DNA of 64,000 bases from Pseudomonas tremae. GTDB lineage: Bacteria; Pseudomonadota; Gammaproteobacteria; Pseudomonadales; Pseudomonadaceae. The translations under genes and the position numbers were made by a program. Shown piece by piece: positions 33,958 to 43,378 of this stretch (the stretch's first letter is position 1; each line of letters starts with the position of its first letter). The notes below the pieces were generated by a model. That model was not told the DNA's origin. It saw only the letters and a list, made by a program, of their open reading frames with translations, and made no database searches. The stretch is taken from positions 1 to 64,000 of the forward strand of contig NZ_LJRO01000031.1 in the NCBI RefSeq assembly GCF_001401155.1. Reading direction: 5' to 3'.

Positions 33958-35262
33958 ATGGCTATTCATTGCAGCTCGGATCCACTGGTCTATCAGTCAG
34001 GTTTTGGCAACCAGTTCAGCAGCGAAGCCTTGCCGGGCGCGGTACCGATTGCTCAGAACTCGCCGCAAAGGCACCCGTTGGGTTTGTACGCCGAGCAGTT
34101 CTCGGGAACCGCTTTTACCGTCGGTCGTGCCGAAGCTCGTCGTACCTGGATGTACCGGATCCAGCCCTCGGCAGCCCATCCGCGCTATCAGCGTGTCGAT
34201 CGGCAGATCCTCGGTCAGCAGCAGGGGCCGATAAACCCCAATCGCCTGCGCTGGAACGCCTTTGACATCCCCAGAGAACCCACAGACTTCATCGACGGCC
34301 TGATATCACTGGCCAGCACGTCGATACCTGATCAGGCCGAAGGGGTCAGTGTTTACGTGTATGCCACCAATACCTCAATGCAGCGCGCGTTTTTCAATGC
34401 CGACGGCGAATGGCTGATTGTGCCGCAGCAGGGAAGATTAAGAATCGTCACCGAGCTGGGCGTGATGGACGTAGAGCCTCTGGAAGTTGCCGTGCTGCCG
34501 CGTGGCCTGAAATTCAGCGTGCAGTTGCTCGACTACAGCGCACGTGGCTACATCTGCGAGAATCATGGTTGCGCGTTACGCCTGCCGGAACTCGGGCCGA
34601 TCGGCAGCAACGGATTGGCCAATGCGCGTGATTTTCTAACCCCGGTGGCCTGGTTTGAAGAACGAAACGAGCCGGTACAACTGGTACAGAAATTCCTTGG
34701 CGAACTGTGGGCGACTCAACTGCCGCACTCGCCGTTCGATGTGGTCGGCTGGCACGGCAACAATGTGCCGTACAAGTATGATCTGCGGCGCTTCAATACC
34801 ATCGGCACCGTCAGTTACGATCACCCGGACCCCTCGATTTTTACCGTGCTGACCTCGCCAGGTCCCGTTCAGGGGCAGGCCAATATCGATTTTGTGATTT
34901 TCCCGCCACGCTGGATGGTGGCGGAAAATACTTTTCGTCCGCCGTGGTTTCATCGCAACCTGATGAACGAGTTCATGGGCCTGATCGATGGTGCTTACGA
35001 CGCCAAGGCCGAAGGTTTCATGCCGGGCGGCTCGTCGCTGCACAACTGCATGAGCGCTCATGGGCCGGACAATGTCACGGCAGAAAAAGCCATCGCTGCC
35101 GATTTGAAACCGCACAAGATAGAAAACACCATGGCTTTTATGTTTGAGACCGGCAAGGTGCTGCGCCCCAGTCGCCATGCGCTGGATTGCCCGCAACTGC
35201 AAACCGACTACGACGGCTGCTGGAACGGCATGGCCAGAACGTTCAACAAGGAGCCGTTGTAA
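33958..35262 (+). CDS. hmgA: Homogentisate 1,2-dioxygenase
   Basis: A 434-residue non-haem iron dioxygenase (P. putida HmgA is 433) that opens the homogentisate ring to maleylacetoacetate. Recognisable segments are [27 protein letters not shown]-like [48 protein letters not shown] and the iron-site region [34 protein letters not shown] near the end is also conserved. It overlaps the fahA start by one base and is preceded by the operator array. The maleylacetoacetate isomerase gene usually found third (hmgC/maiA) is not present. Confidence 0.95.
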   Translation: MAIHCSSDPLVYQSGFGNQFSSEALPGAVPIAQNSPQRHPLGLYAEQFSGTAFTVGRAEARRTWMYRIQPSAAHPRYQRVDRQILGQQQGPINPNRLRWNAFDIPREPTDFIDGLISLASTSIPDQAEGVSVYVYATNTSMQRAFFNADGEWLIVPQQGRLRIVTELGVMDVEPLEVAVLPRGLKFSVQLLDYSARGYICENHGCALRLPELGPIGSNGLANARDFLTPVAWFEERNEPVQLVQKFLGELWATQLPHSPFDVVGWHGNNVPYKYDLRRFNTIGTVSYDHPDPSIFTVLTSPGPVQGQANIDFVIFPPRWMVAENTFRPPWFHRNLMNEFMGLIDGAYDAKAEGFMPGGSSLHNCMSAHGPDNVTAEKAIAADLKPHKIENTMAFMFETGKVLRPSRHALDCPQLQTDYDGCWNGMARTFNKEPL

Positions 35263-36557
35263 TGAGCATTTCTTCAGGTCGCCGCAGTTGGGTCGCATCG
35301 GCCAACGGTCATGGCGACTTTCCACTTCAGAATCTGCCGCTGGGCGTGTTCAGCCATAACGGCTCCGCGCCGCGAGGTGGTATAGCCATCGGTGATCTGA
35401 TCCTTGATCTCAAGGCTGTGCTAAAGGGTGGTTTCATCAAAGGGCCGGCGGTTGAAGCGGTCGAGGTTGCGAGCCGCGATCAGCTCAATGATTTCTTCGC
35501 GCTGGGTGCTGAAGCGCGTCGGGCCTTGCGTGCTGCCCTTGTGCAGTTGCTGGATGAAGACAGCCCACAACGCTCCTACCTGCAGGCCGCATCCGGCCTG
35601 TTGCTGCCTATGAACGAATGCACGATGCACATGCCCGCCCGGGTAGGTGACTACAGCGATTTCTACGTCGGCATTCATCATGCGTTGAACGTGGGGAAGA
35701 TGTTTCGTCCAGACAACCCGCTGTTGCCCAATTACAAGTATGTGCCCATCGGTTATCACGGTCGGGCGTCGACCTTGTGTATCTCTGGCACACCGATCAG
35801 ACGGCCCAACGGCCAGATGCTCATGGCCGGCCAGCAAGTGCCTGAGTTTGGTCCATGCAAACGGCTGGATTACGAACTGGAAATGGGCGTATGGATCGGC
35901 CCGGGCAATGCGCAGGGCGAGGCCATCGGGATCGACCGCGCGGCCGAGCATATCGCTGGGTTCTGCCTGCTCAACGACTGGTCCGCGCGCGACATACAAG
36001 CGTGGGAATACCAGCCGCTTGGACCGTTTTTATCCAAGAGTTTTGCGACCACCCTATCGCCCTGGGTGATCACTGCCGAAGCCCTTGAACCGTTTCGCAG
36101 CCCCCAGCCGGCGAGACCCGAGGGCGATCCGCAGCCGCTGCCTTATCTGCTCGACAGGAGCGATCAGCAGAGTGGCGCGCTGGATATCGAGCTGGAAGTC
36201 CTGCTGCTCACCGAACAGATGAAAACCCAGGGGCTTGCACCTCACCGGCTGGGTTTGAGCAACTCACTGAACATGTACTGGACCGCTGCGCAGATGGTTG
36301 CGCACCACAGCGTGAATGGCTGCAAGCTGCAACCGGGTGACCTGTTCGGCACCGGCACGTTGTCCGGGCCTGATGCGGGCCAGTTCGGCAGCCTGCTGGA
36401 GATGACTGAAGGGGGCAAAGATGTCATAACGTTGCCAGGTGGCGAACAGCGAAAGTTTCTGGAAAGTGGCGATGAGGTGATCCTGCGCGCTCGCTGTCAT
36501 CGAGAAGGGCAGGTGTCGATCGGTTTTGGCGAGTGCCGCGGCACAGTGCTGGGGTGA
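35262..36557 (+). CDS. fahA: Fumarylacetoacetase
   Basis: A 431-residue fumarylacetoacetate hydrolase, the last step of tyrosine breakdown, which yields fumarate and acetoacetate. The N-terminal domain has LPLGVFSHNGSAPRGGIAIG, and the catalytic domain has DYSDFYVGIHHALNVGKMFR, YKYVPIGYHGRASTL, LDYELEMGVWIGPGNAQGEA and LLNDWSARDIQAWEYQPLGP. The metal and catalytic residues of the family are in these segments. The ATG overlaps the hmgA TAA (TAATG), so translation is coupled. The upstream in-frame extension lies inside hmgA and is discarded. Confidence 0.95.
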   Translation: MSISSGRRSWVASANGHGDFPLQNLPLGVFSHNGSAPRGGIAIGDLILDLKAVLKGGFIKGPAVEAVEVASRDQLNDFFALGAEARRALRAALVQLLDEDSPQRSYLQAASGLLLPMNECTMHMPARVGDYSDFYVGIHHALNVGKMFRPDNPLLPNYKYVPIGYHGRASTLCISGTPIRRPNGQMLMAGQQVPEFGPCKRLDYELEMGVWIGPGNAQGEAIGIDRAAEHIAGFCLLNDWSARDIQAWEYQPLGPFLSKSFATTLSPWVITAEALEPFRSPQPARPEGDPQPLPYLLDRSDQQSGALDIELEVLLLTEQMKTQGLAPHRLGLSNSLNMYWTAAQMVAHHSVNGCKLQPGDLFGTGTLSGPDAGQFGSLLEMTEGGKDVITLPGGEQRKFLESGDEVILRARCHREGQVSIGFGECRGTVLG

Positions 36558-36562
36558 GCGAA

Positions 36563-36578
36563 GACACCCGGCGGTGTC
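36563..36578 (+). terminator. Short hairpin after fahA
   Basis: A 6-bp stem (GACACC/GGTGTC) with a CGGC loop begins 6 bp past the fahA stop and overlaps the end of the convergent TetR gene. No T tract; weak evidence. Confidence 0.35.
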
Positions 36579-37191
36579 AGCGGGGCATTTCATACCAGCC
36601 CAGAAACATGTTCAGTGCCGATTCCACGACATTGCTTTGCTCATCGGGCGTGAGCAATGGCGCGTTGAAAGTCACTTGTGGCCAAAAGGCAAACGACTTG
36701 AGCAAGGCATGCATTTGCGTGGCGGCAAAGCCCGGGTCGACGTGTTTGAGGCGACCATCCTTCTGTGCGGCGCGGATCCATGCGCTGAAGGTTTCTTCGC
36801 GTTCATTGATGCGCGCCATCCACACCTGCGCCCGCTCTGGCGAGTGAATGGTTGCACCGACCACCACTCGCGCCAGATCAATGAAGCTGCTGTTGGTAAG
36901 GTTGCGCATCTTGCCCCACAGCAAGTCTCTCAATTGCTCACGCAGGCTGCTGTCAGCATGGTAGAGCACCTCCGACTGCGGCGGGGCGCAGCTCCACAGA
37001 CGCTGGAGCATTTCGGCGAACAACTCCTCCTTGCTGGGGAAATGGTTATAGACCGTCCGTTTTGACACCTCGGCTCGCGCCGCAATGCGGTCCATGCTGG
37101 TGACCTCGAAGCCACGGTCGCCAAACTCGGCAATGGCTGCCAGAACAATGGCTTCGCGTTTCTGATCGGTAAGGCGCATGGGTGCGGTCAT
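36577..37191 (-). CDS. TetR/AcrR family repressor
   Basis: A 204-residue TetR-type regulator. The DNA-binding domain at residues 10-58 contains AIVLAAIAEFGDRGFEVTSM and AEVSKRTVYNHFPSKEELFA. The C-terminal ligand domain is of the AefR-like type (TetR_C_7), with SLREQLRDLLWGKMRNLTNS. It diverges from the metallo-beta-lactamase-fold hydrolase gene with 195 bp between. A 15-bp inverted repeat in that gap (37269-37283) is the likely operator, so it probably represses itself and the hydrolase. The ligand is unknown. Confidence 0.85.
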   Translation of the reverse strand: MTAPMRLTDQKREAIVLAAIAEFGDRGFEVTSMDRIAARAEVSKRTVYNHFPSKEELFAEMLQRLWSCAPPQSEVLYHADSSLREQLRDLLWGKMRNLTNSSFIDLARVVVGATIHSPERAQVWMARINEREETFSAWIRAAQKDGRLKHVDPGFAATQMHALLKSFAFWPQVTFNAPLLTPDEQSNVVESALNMFLGWYEMPR

Positions 37192-37268
37192 AGGTTCGCT
37201 TCAAACGTGCGTTTAGAGAAAAGTACACTTGGCAGTTTACTTGTCGCCCAGAATCATGCAAGCTTAAA

Positions 37269-37283
37269 ACTACACCGTGTAGT
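37269..37283. promoter_or_regulatory. Candidate TetR operator
   Basis: The perfect inverted repeat ACTACA-CCG-TGTAGT lies in the divergent TetR/hydrolase region, 78 bp from the TetR start. Overlapping TGTAGTGT/ACAC repeats extend it. TetR proteins bind such short symmetric sites. Confidence 0.5.
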
Positions 37284-37386
37284 GTAAAACACTGTTACAT
37301 ATTTTCCATCGGACATCCTGCAACGGGATTCACGTACAAAGTATGCACGGCTGGAGCCTCAACCTGTCCTCAGGAGTCAGCAAATC

Positions 37387-38478
37387 ATGGCCTCGACCCA
37401 CCAGAAAAAGGATGTTACTTCACTGCCTGTCCTGTCTCGGCACGAGGGGCGCTATCGCAATCATGCGCCCGTGAAGCCGCTCGGTTTTTTCCGGACGCTT
37501 GGTATCTTCTGGGACCAGCTGTTCAACAAGCCCAAGGACACACGCCCGGCAGGGGAAATTCCGGTTCAGCCGCTTTCGCGTCAGCAGTTGCTGGCAGCAC
37601 CGAACAATACGGTGTATCGCCTGGGTCATTCGACTGTGCTGCTCAAGCTGCGCAACCGGTTCTGGATTACCGACCCGGTGTTTGCCGAGCGTGCCTCGCC
37701 GGTGCAGTGGGCAGGGCCGCAACGCTTTCATCAGCCGCCCATCAGCCTTGACGAGCTGCCGCCGATCACCGGTGTGATTCTCTCCCACAATCATTATGAC
37801 CACCTTGACCGCATGGCTATAAAAGCCCTGACGGACAAGACCGAACACTTCCTGGCGCCGCTGGGTGTGGGCGATACGCTGATCGAGTGGGGCGTCCCTG
37901 CGCACAAGGTTCGTCAGCTCGACTGGTGGCAATCCACCGAGATCGAGGGTATCGAATTCGTTGCCACGCCTTCGCAGCATTTTTCGGGTCGTACATTGCT
38001 CGACAGCAATCGCACCTTATGGGCGTCCTGGGTGATGATCGACGACGATCAGCGGATTTTCTTCAGTGGCGACACGGGCTACTTCGACGGGTTCAAGACC
38101 ATTGGCGAACAGTACGGGCCGTTCGATCTGACGCTTATGGAAACCGGCGCCTATAACGTCGAGTGGCCACAGGTACACATGCAGCCCGAACAGACCTTGC
38201 AGGCGCACCTGGACCTGCGCGGGCGCTGGCTGCTGCCGATCCACAACGGCACTTTTGACTTGGCGATGCATGCCTGGCACGAACCTTTCGACCGGATTCT
38301 GGCGTTGGCCTGGGAACAGAATGTGTTGATCACAACACCAATGATGGGCCAGCCGTTCTACCTGCAATTTCCGTGTAGCGGAATGACCTGGTGGCTGGGT
38401 GTAGATGATCTCGTCGGTGCCGAGGTGCCGCGCACAGAACAGGTCGAATGTTGCGATGGCCGTCGTCAGAACGCCTGA
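37387..38478 (+). CDS. Metallo-beta-lactamase-fold hydrolase (NAPE-PLD/RomA-like)
   Basis: A 363-residue metal-dependent hydrolase. The metal-binding signature is ILSHNHYDHLD (H134, H136, D138, H139). It is preceded by RLGHSTVLLKLRNRFWITDP and followed by FSGDTGYFDGFKTIGEQYGP, which supplies the bridging aspartate, and by LLPIHNGTFDLAMHAWHEPF. This order is typical of the NAPE-PLD/RomA-like group of cytoplasmic MBL proteins. It has no signal peptide. The substrate may be a phospholipid-like ester or lactone but is not determinable. CAGGAG seven bases before the ATG region gives a good start. The divergent TetR gene is the likely regulator. Confidence 0.87.
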   Translation: MASTHQKKDVTSLPVLSRHEGRYRNHAPVKPLGFFRTLGIFWDQLFNKPKDTRPAGEIPVQPLSRQQLLAAPNNTVYRLGHSTVLLKLRNRFWITDPVFAERASPVQWAGPQRFHQPPISLDELPPITGVILSHNHYDHLDRMAIKALTDKTEHFLAPLGVGDTLIEWGVPAHKVRQLDWWQSTEIEGIEFVATPSQHFSGRTLLDSNRTLWASWVMIDDDQRIFFSGDTGYFDGFKTIGEQYGPFDLTLMETGAYNVEWPQVHMQPEQTLQAHLDLRGRWLLPIHNGTFDLAMHAWHEPFDRILALAWEQNVLITTPMMGQPFYLQFPCSGMTWWLGVDDLVGAEVPRTEQVECCDGRRQNA

Positions 38479-38590
38479 AAGCCGCGTGCGCCAGGTCTGA
38501 CCTGATTTTCCGATAGCACGTCCCATATTCTGATTTGCCGCCGACCCGCCCACCCGGCCTAATCGTGACCTTTACAGCGAAGGTGACGGT

Positions 38591-39814
38591 ATGCAATTGC
38601 GTGGCTTGGCGGGAAAACCTATCGGGTTGATGGTCAGTGTGGTTCTGGTCGCATTGAACCTGCGCCCATCGATGGCTGCAGTCGGTCCGTTACTGGCGGC
38701 GATTCGCCTTGACATGCCGCTGAGCTTCGCTGCGGCGTCGCTGTTGACCATGCTGCCGGTCATGGTCATGGGGCTGGCGATGTTTTTCGGCGTCAGGGTT
38801 GCCCATCTTCTGGGCTCGCACCGTAGTGTCATGCTGTCGCTGGCGCTGATCGGCGTGGCGACCCTGGCGCGTGTGTTTCTGGGGTCGGCTGTCGACCTGA
38901 TTGCCAGCGCCGTGCTGGCGGGGCTCGGGGTTGCCATTATCCAGGCGCTGATGCCCGCGTTGATCAAAGCCCGTTTCAAGTCCCATGTCTCTTTGTGCAT
39001 GGGGCTCTACGTCACGGCGATCATGGGTGGAGCAACCATTGCCGCATCCTTGAGTCCGCTTATCCTGTGGCTTAGTGGCAGTTGGCATGTCGCGCTGTCT
39101 GTCTGGTCCGCGCTGGCGCTATTGGCGCTGTGTTTCTGGAAGGGCCAGCAGCGGCGCTTGTCGCAGCCTGATGCACCAGTGGCCATGCTTGAGCAGCGAG
39201 CGTTTTCGCACCTGCCTCGGGCCTGGATGCTCGGGGTTTTCTTCGGTCTGGGCACTGCTTCCTATACCTGCGTGCTGGCCTGGCTGGCGCCTTATTACGT
39301 GGAACATGGCTGGAGCGAGCAGGGCGCCGGCCTGTTGCTGGGGTTTGTGACACTGATGGAAGTGATCTCGGGCTTGCTGGTGCCGGCGCTGGCCAACCGT
39401 AGCCGGGACAAACGTATCGCTCTGAGTGTTCTGCTCGGGTTGATGATGGCCGGTTTCGCCGGTCTGATCCTGATGCCCGAGCAATCGAGCCTGGTCTGGG
39501 CGGGCCTGCTGGGGTTGGGTATCGGCGGTCTGTTCCCGATGAGTCTTATCGTGTCGATGGACCATCTTGACGATCCGCAGCAGGCAGGCAGCCTCACGGC
39601 GTTCGTGCAGGGGATCGGTTACCTGATCGCCAGCCTGTCGCCACTGTTCGCCGGACTGATCCGCGACCTGACCGGCAGTTTCGCTGGGGCGTGGTGGTCG
39701 CTCATGGCAGTGGTCGCAATCATGCTGCTGATGGTGGCTCGACTTAACCCGCGGCATTATCATCGGTATCTGCGTGGTGCCCGGAGTACGCCGGAATGCG
39801 AAGAGGCTGCCTGA
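38591..39814 (+). CDS. MFS transporter, CynX/NimT-like
   Basis: A 407-residue permease with about 12 membrane helices. The opening LVALNLRPSMAAVGPLLAAI is the hallmark of the CynX/NimT subgroup of the major facilitator superfamily (named for cyanate and nitroimidazole transporters). A central charged loop (about 185-210) divides the two halves, and GLGIGGLFPMSLIVSMDHLD is typical of helix 10. The start follows GAAGGTGACGGT. The substrate is unknown. The LysR gene 68 bp downstream in the same direction could be co-transcribed and may be its regulator. Confidence 0.85.
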   Translation: MQLRGLAGKPIGLMVSVVLVALNLRPSMAAVGPLLAAIRLDMPLSFAAASLLTMLPVMVMGLAMFFGVRVAHLLGSHRSVMLSLALIGVATLARVFLGSAVDLIASAVLAGLGVAIIQALMPALIKARFKSHVSLCMGLYVTAIMGGATIAASLSPLILWLSGSWHVALSVWSALALLALCFWKGQQRRLSQPDAPVAMLEQRAFSHLPRAWMLGVFFGLGTASYTCVLAWLAPYYVEHGWSEQGAGLLLGFVTLMEVISGLLVPALANRSRDKRIALSVLLGLMMAGFAGLILMPEQSSLVWAGLLGLGIGGLFPMSLIVSMDHLDDPQQAGSLTAFVQGIGYLIASLSPLFAGLIRDLTGSFAGAWWSLMAVVAIMLLMVARLNPRHYHRYLRGARSTPECEEAA

Positions 39815-39882
39815 TTGCATTTTGATGCTATCGTGCTCGCGCAGTCCTGACCGTCCGGTCGCAACGCCAGCGAGAAGCCTTG

Positions 39883-40818
39883 ATGCTCAACAGTAATGCT
39901 CTGAGAAAGCTGGACATGCAGGACCTGATGGTATTTGTCTCAGTGTATGAGCAACGCAATCTGACGCTGGTCGCCGAAGCGCTGCATGTCAGTCAGTCGA
40001 CGGTCAGTTACTGCCTGAAAAAGCTGCGTGCGAATTTCGAGGATGACTTGTTCATCAGCACTCGCAATGGCATGCGTCCGACCCGCAAGGCCCTTGCCAT
40101 GCACAGCCATGTGCAGCAGATCCTGCAAGCCATCAATCTTTGCCATGACGGGCTGAAGCTGTTTGATCCGACACGCAGGCAAACCACCTTCACGGTGTGT
40201 GCTCCCGAGTATTTCGAGCTGCTGGTATTGCCTCACCTGATGCGCGATTTCGCGGCGGCGGGGTTCTCGGTCACTGTCAACGTGCAGAAGCTGGACAAGC
40301 ATTTGCCAGTCGAGTCGCTCAACGACGGCCATCTCGATCTGGCCCTGTGTTTCGGTCCGGGTTTTCATCGAGTGCCCGACAGCCTGATTTCGCAGGTACT
40401 GCTGGAGGATGATCTGGTTTGCGTCATGGACTCGCAGTTCGCGCCGCAGAGCGCACTGATTGACACGACCACCTTTACCCGGCGGCGGCATGTATACCCG
40501 ACCCCCTGGACCTCCGACAGCAATATGGTTGATGGCTGGCTGCAACGTCAGGGGCTGGAACGCGACATTGTCGCTCGTGCCAACAGTTACCGGGCGGCCT
40601 TACAGTTGCTCGAGGGTACCGACTTCATTCTGGTGCTGCCACGGCGCATTCAGACCCTGCTGGATAACGAACCGTGGGTTTCTGTTTTCGAGCTGCCACC
40701 GGACCTGCCCGGTTTTAGCCTGGACATGGTCTGGAGCGCGCAGGCCGATCAGGATGAAACGAGTTGCTGGCTGCGCGAACAGATCGTGAAGGTCTGTGCA
40801 GAGCGGGGGCTGCTCTGA
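39883..40818 (+). CDS. LysR family transcriptional regulator (NodD-like effector domain)
   Basis: A 311-residue LysR-type regulator. The helix-turn-helix is FVSVYEQRNLTLVAEALHVS followed by STVSYCLKKLRANFEDDLFI. The effector domain, with CAPEYFELLVLPHLMRDF and HLDLALCFGPGF, resembles the NodD/SyrM-like subgroup. The ATG at 39883 is used in preference to the TTG one codon before. It follows the CynX-type transporter gene and converges on a 49-codon gene, with 7 bp between stops. The target and inducer are unknown. Confidence 0.85.
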   Translation: MLNSNALRKLDMQDLMVFVSVYEQRNLTLVAEALHVSQSTVSYCLKKLRANFEDDLFISTRNGMRPTRKALAMHSHVQQILQAINLCHDGLKLFDPTRRQTTFTVCAPEYFELLVLPHLMRDFAAAGFSVTVNVQKLDKHLPVESLNDGHLDLALCFGPGFHRVPDSLISQVLLEDDLVCVMDSQFAPQSALIDTTTFTRRRHVYPTPWTSDSNMVDGWLQRQGLERDIVARANSYRAALQLLEGTDFILVLPRRIQTLLDNEPWVSVFELPPDLPGFSLDMVWSAQADQDETSCWLREQIVKVCAERGLL

Positions 40819-40825
40819 CCAGCGA

Positions 40826-40975
40826 TCAGCTGCCGGAATTGTCTTTTTGCGGGTCGGGAGAAGTGCCAGGTCGTGGCTGCTCACCCTGCTTGTTGAGTTC
40901 TTTATTCTTCTCACCCACTTTGCCGGCATTTTCCGGTTTGTGGTCGAGGTCTTCACGTTTGGATTCATCTGTCAT
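40826..40975 (-). CDS. Small hydrophilic protein, 49 residues
   Basis: A 49-codon gene with a good ribosome site (GGAG seven bases before the ATG). The peptide is strongly hydrophilic and charged (TDESKREDLDHKPENAGK, then VGEKNKELNKQGEQPRPG), rich in Lys, Glu, Pro and Gly, without cysteine or hydrophobic segments. It is expected to be disordered, like many small stress-related bacterial proteins. It converges closely with the LysR gene, and its DNA has coding-like third positions. I do not recognise a family. Confidence 0.6.
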   Translation of the reverse strand: MTDESKREDLDHKPENAGKVGEKNKELNKQGEQPRPGTSPDPQKDNSGS

Positions 40976-41094
40976 GGCAGTTCTCCAGAGGGGTGGGGTA
41001 TCTGGATATTGGGCTGTTGCAGCCCGACAAGATTCGATCTAAATGACGCGCGGTTCAATGCCGACCCTTCAGGCACCGAACCGCGCATCAGGCA

Positions 41095-41778
41095 TCAACT
41101 CAACAGAGTCAGCACGTCTTTGGCAGCCTGCGCCGAACTGGCCGGGTTCTGTCCGGTCACGAGTTTGCCATCGGTCAGCACGTAAACGCTCCAGTCATCG
41201 CCTTTGGAGTAGTCGCCGCCCAACGCTTTGAGCGCGTCTTCGACCAGAAAAGGTACAACGTTGGTCAGGCCGACAGCTTCTTCTTCGCTGTTGGTAAAAC
41301 CGGTAACGCGGCGACCCTTGACCAGCGGCTCGCCATTTTGTGCTTTGACCTTACGCAGCACGCCGGGTGCGTGGCACACCAGACCATGTGGCTTGTCGGC
41401 TTTGGCAAACGCTTCGATCAAAGCAATGGAATGCGCGTCTTCGGCCAGATCCCACAGTGGACCGTGACCGCCCGGGTAGAACACAGCATCGAAATCGGCG
41501 GCGTTTACTTCAGCCAGGCGTCCGGTATTGGCCAGCACTTTCTGAGCATCGGTATCTTTGGCGAAGCGCTCGGTTTCAGCGGTCTGGGCGTCAGGCTCAT
41601 CGCTTTTAGGGTCAAGCGGTGGTTGGCCGCCAGCAGGCGATACCAACGTGACTTCGGCACCTGCATCCTTGAACACGTAATAAGGAGCTGCAAATTCTTC
41701 GAGCCAGAAACCGGTTTTTTTGCCGGTGTCGCCCAGTTGGTCATGGGACGTCAGAACCATCAGGATTTTCATATTCAT
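41095..41778 (-). CDS. DJ-1/PfpI family protein (class I glutamine amidotransferase-like)
   Basis: A 227-residue DJ-1/PfpI superfamily protein of the Hsp31-like, non-chaperone group. It begins KILMVLTSHDQLGDTGKKTG, then WLEEFAAPYYVFKDAGAEVT, has the YPGGHGPLWDL motif that holds the oxyanion/Glu region, and the nucleophile elbow GLVCHAPGVL (C135 followed by H136). Relatives act as glyoxalase III or deglycase-type enzymes or have unknown roles. Upstream codons to 41859 are open but unconvincing, and the ATG at 41778 matches the family N terminus. It is a single gene on the minus strand. Confidence 0.87.
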   Translation of the reverse strand: MNMKILMVLTSHDQLGDTGKKTGFWLEEFAAPYYVFKDAGAEVTLVSPAGGQPPLDPKSDEPDAQTAETERFAKDTDAQKVLANTGRLAEVNAADFDAVFYPGGHGPLWDLAEDAHSIALIEAFAKADKPHGLVCHAPGVLRKVKAQNGEPLVKGRRVTGFTNSEEEAVGLTNVVPFLVEDALKALGGDYSKGDDWSVYVLTDGKLVTGQNPASSAQAAKDVLTLLS

Positions 41779-41856
41779 GCTCGTTTTTGAAGGGTTGGGA
41801 GGGTGTAGACAGACAAAACCCCCAGGAGTTATGAGAATCTTTGCTGCGCAACGAAA

Positions 41857-41902
41857 CAAGGCCGGATATCGACGCAGTGCTTTACGTCAAGATCCGGCCT
41901 TG
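41857..41902 (-). terminator. Terminator of the DUF4432 gene
   Basis: An 11-bp perfect stem (CAAGGCCGGAT/ATCCGGCCTTG) encloses a 24-base loop that itself contains a GACG/CGTC stem. It lies 35 bp past the DUF4432 stop and on the minus strand is followed by TTTCGTT. Confidence 0.7.
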
Positions 41903-41936
41903 CTCAGACTGGGCGCTGAAAAGCTTCAGGCAAAGA

Positions 41937-43154
41937 TCATTGCTCTTTGGTCAGGTCCACCAGCGGCTCTTTGCGGACTTCGGTTTCGCGCCCGTCCTGG
42001 ATGGTCTTGATCTGCCCGAGTGCCTTGTCGACTGCACCCTTGTCAGCCAGCAGGCTGTAGCTGATCTGGAACTGACGTTGCTCCTTCGGTGCAATGGTCG
42101 GCACCAGGTTGAGGGGGCGCTGGAATCGGCGGTTATAAGAGAAACTGGTGCCTGGCTCCAGCCCGGTCACGTAACCCTGACCTTTGGTGTCTGTGTTTTT
42201 CCACAGCGAGAACACCGGCAACTGCTTGGTATTGAAACCGACGGCAACGCCCAGACTGCCGGCCTTGTTGTGCAGCACGGTCACGGTGTCACCTTTCTCA
42301 TCGCCGTAAGGCACGATGTTGTAGACCGTCTCGTCGTAGTCCGGGGTAGGTGCGCGGTAGGTTTGCCAGTCGCCCAGATCAGCCTTGGCCTTCTCGTTGA
42401 ACGGCGAGACCTGCTTGACCGGTGCCTCGAAGCGCGCGCCCTGTTCGAGGAATGGCGTGCTGAAGTTGCTGTGGTACAGCGCCTGATACTCTTTCGGATA
42501 ATCGCCGTTGTTGGTCAACGTATCGTTAAGCGAGAAGCTTGTGCTGCCAGGCTCGGTGACCAGTTCGGTCTGCACCGAGAAATCCACTTTCTTGAACGCC
42601 TGCTCCTTGAGTTCGCCCTTCAGGCGAATGGCATAAGGCGGTTTTTCGTCGATCTGCAGCGTAACCTTGCTGGCCGGGATATTGGCCGCGCGACCGTGCA
42701 GGGTCAGCAACTCGCCATTGTCCATGCCCGGATGGCCCACCCATTCGTAACCGCAACGGACGACCAGTTCGTTGAACCCTTCCAGCCAGCCCAGCCCGCC
42801 ACGGCCGTTAAGCTCGATGAACGCCGGGTTGACGACATCCTTGACCGGTGAATCCCACCCCATGCGCACGTCGCCAACCGAGGCATGCAACACGTTCATG
42901 CCGCGGGTCGGTACCACCGACAGCTTCATCGTGCCGTTGTCGATATCGATAATGCTCACGCCTTCCTGACGACCGCCATGCAGCGTGCGCATCGTGATCG
43001 TGAACGGCTTGTCAGTCTTGACGCCCAATTGCTTGCTGGTGATCTGCTGATTTTGCGCAGCCTTGTCGGTATCGAGCAGCACGTAGTCCCAGGCAAAAAC
43101 ACTGGAAGCGGCAGTCAACGCGCCGAGGCCTACAAGCAGGGGAAGGGATTTCAT
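41937..43154 (-). CDS. DUF4432 (aldose-1-epimerase-like) periplasmic protein
   Basis: A 405-residue exported protein. Signal peptide: KSLPLLVGLGALTAASSVFA. The mature part belongs to the DUF4432 branch of the galactose mutarotase-like superfamily, with LSVVPTRGMNVLHASVGDVR, PAFIELNGRGGLGWLEGFNE, ELVVRCGYEWVGHPGMDNGE and LTLHGRAANIPASKV. An YHSNFSTPFLEQGARFEAP motif sits in the second half. A carbohydrate-related role is inferred from the fold, but no substrate is known. The ATG at 43154 is chosen because it begins the signal peptide and follows AGAAGGACC. A terminator lies downstream. Confidence 0.83.
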   Translation of the reverse strand: MKSLPLLVGLGALTAASSVFAWDYVLLDTDKAAQNQQITSKQLGVKTDKPFTITMRTLHGGRQEGVSIIDIDNGTMKLSVVPTRGMNVLHASVGDVRMGWDSPVKDVVNPAFIELNGRGGLGWLEGFNELVVRCGYEWVGHPGMDNGELLTLHGRAANIPASKVTLQIDEKPPYAIRLKGELKEQAFKKVDFSVQTELVTEPGSTSFSLNDTLTNNGDYPKEYQALYHSNFSTPFLEQGARFEAPVKQVSPFNEKAKADLGDWQTYRAPTPDYDETVYNIVPYGDEKGDTVTVLHNKAGSLGVAVGFNTKQLPVFSLWKNTDTKGQGYVTGLEPGTSFSYNRRFQRPLNLVPTIAPKEQRQFQISYSLLADKGAVDKALGQIKTIQDGRETEVRKEPLVDLTKEQ

Positions 43155-43378
43155 GGCGGTGGTCCTTCTGGAATTATTGGAATTATGGTCTTGCAGAGCG
43201 CATTCAACCTGACACCAAAGCCGAGTTAAACGATTCAGCAATCAGTTGAGTCTAGCCAAAATGAAGGCAGCTGTGGAGCGGTATTTCCAGGCCCGGCAGC
43301 ACTTGTGTATCACGATGAGCGCGAAGCCTGGAGACGACGATCAGAAAGTTATCGTTCCTCACGCGCCCGCGCAGGACA

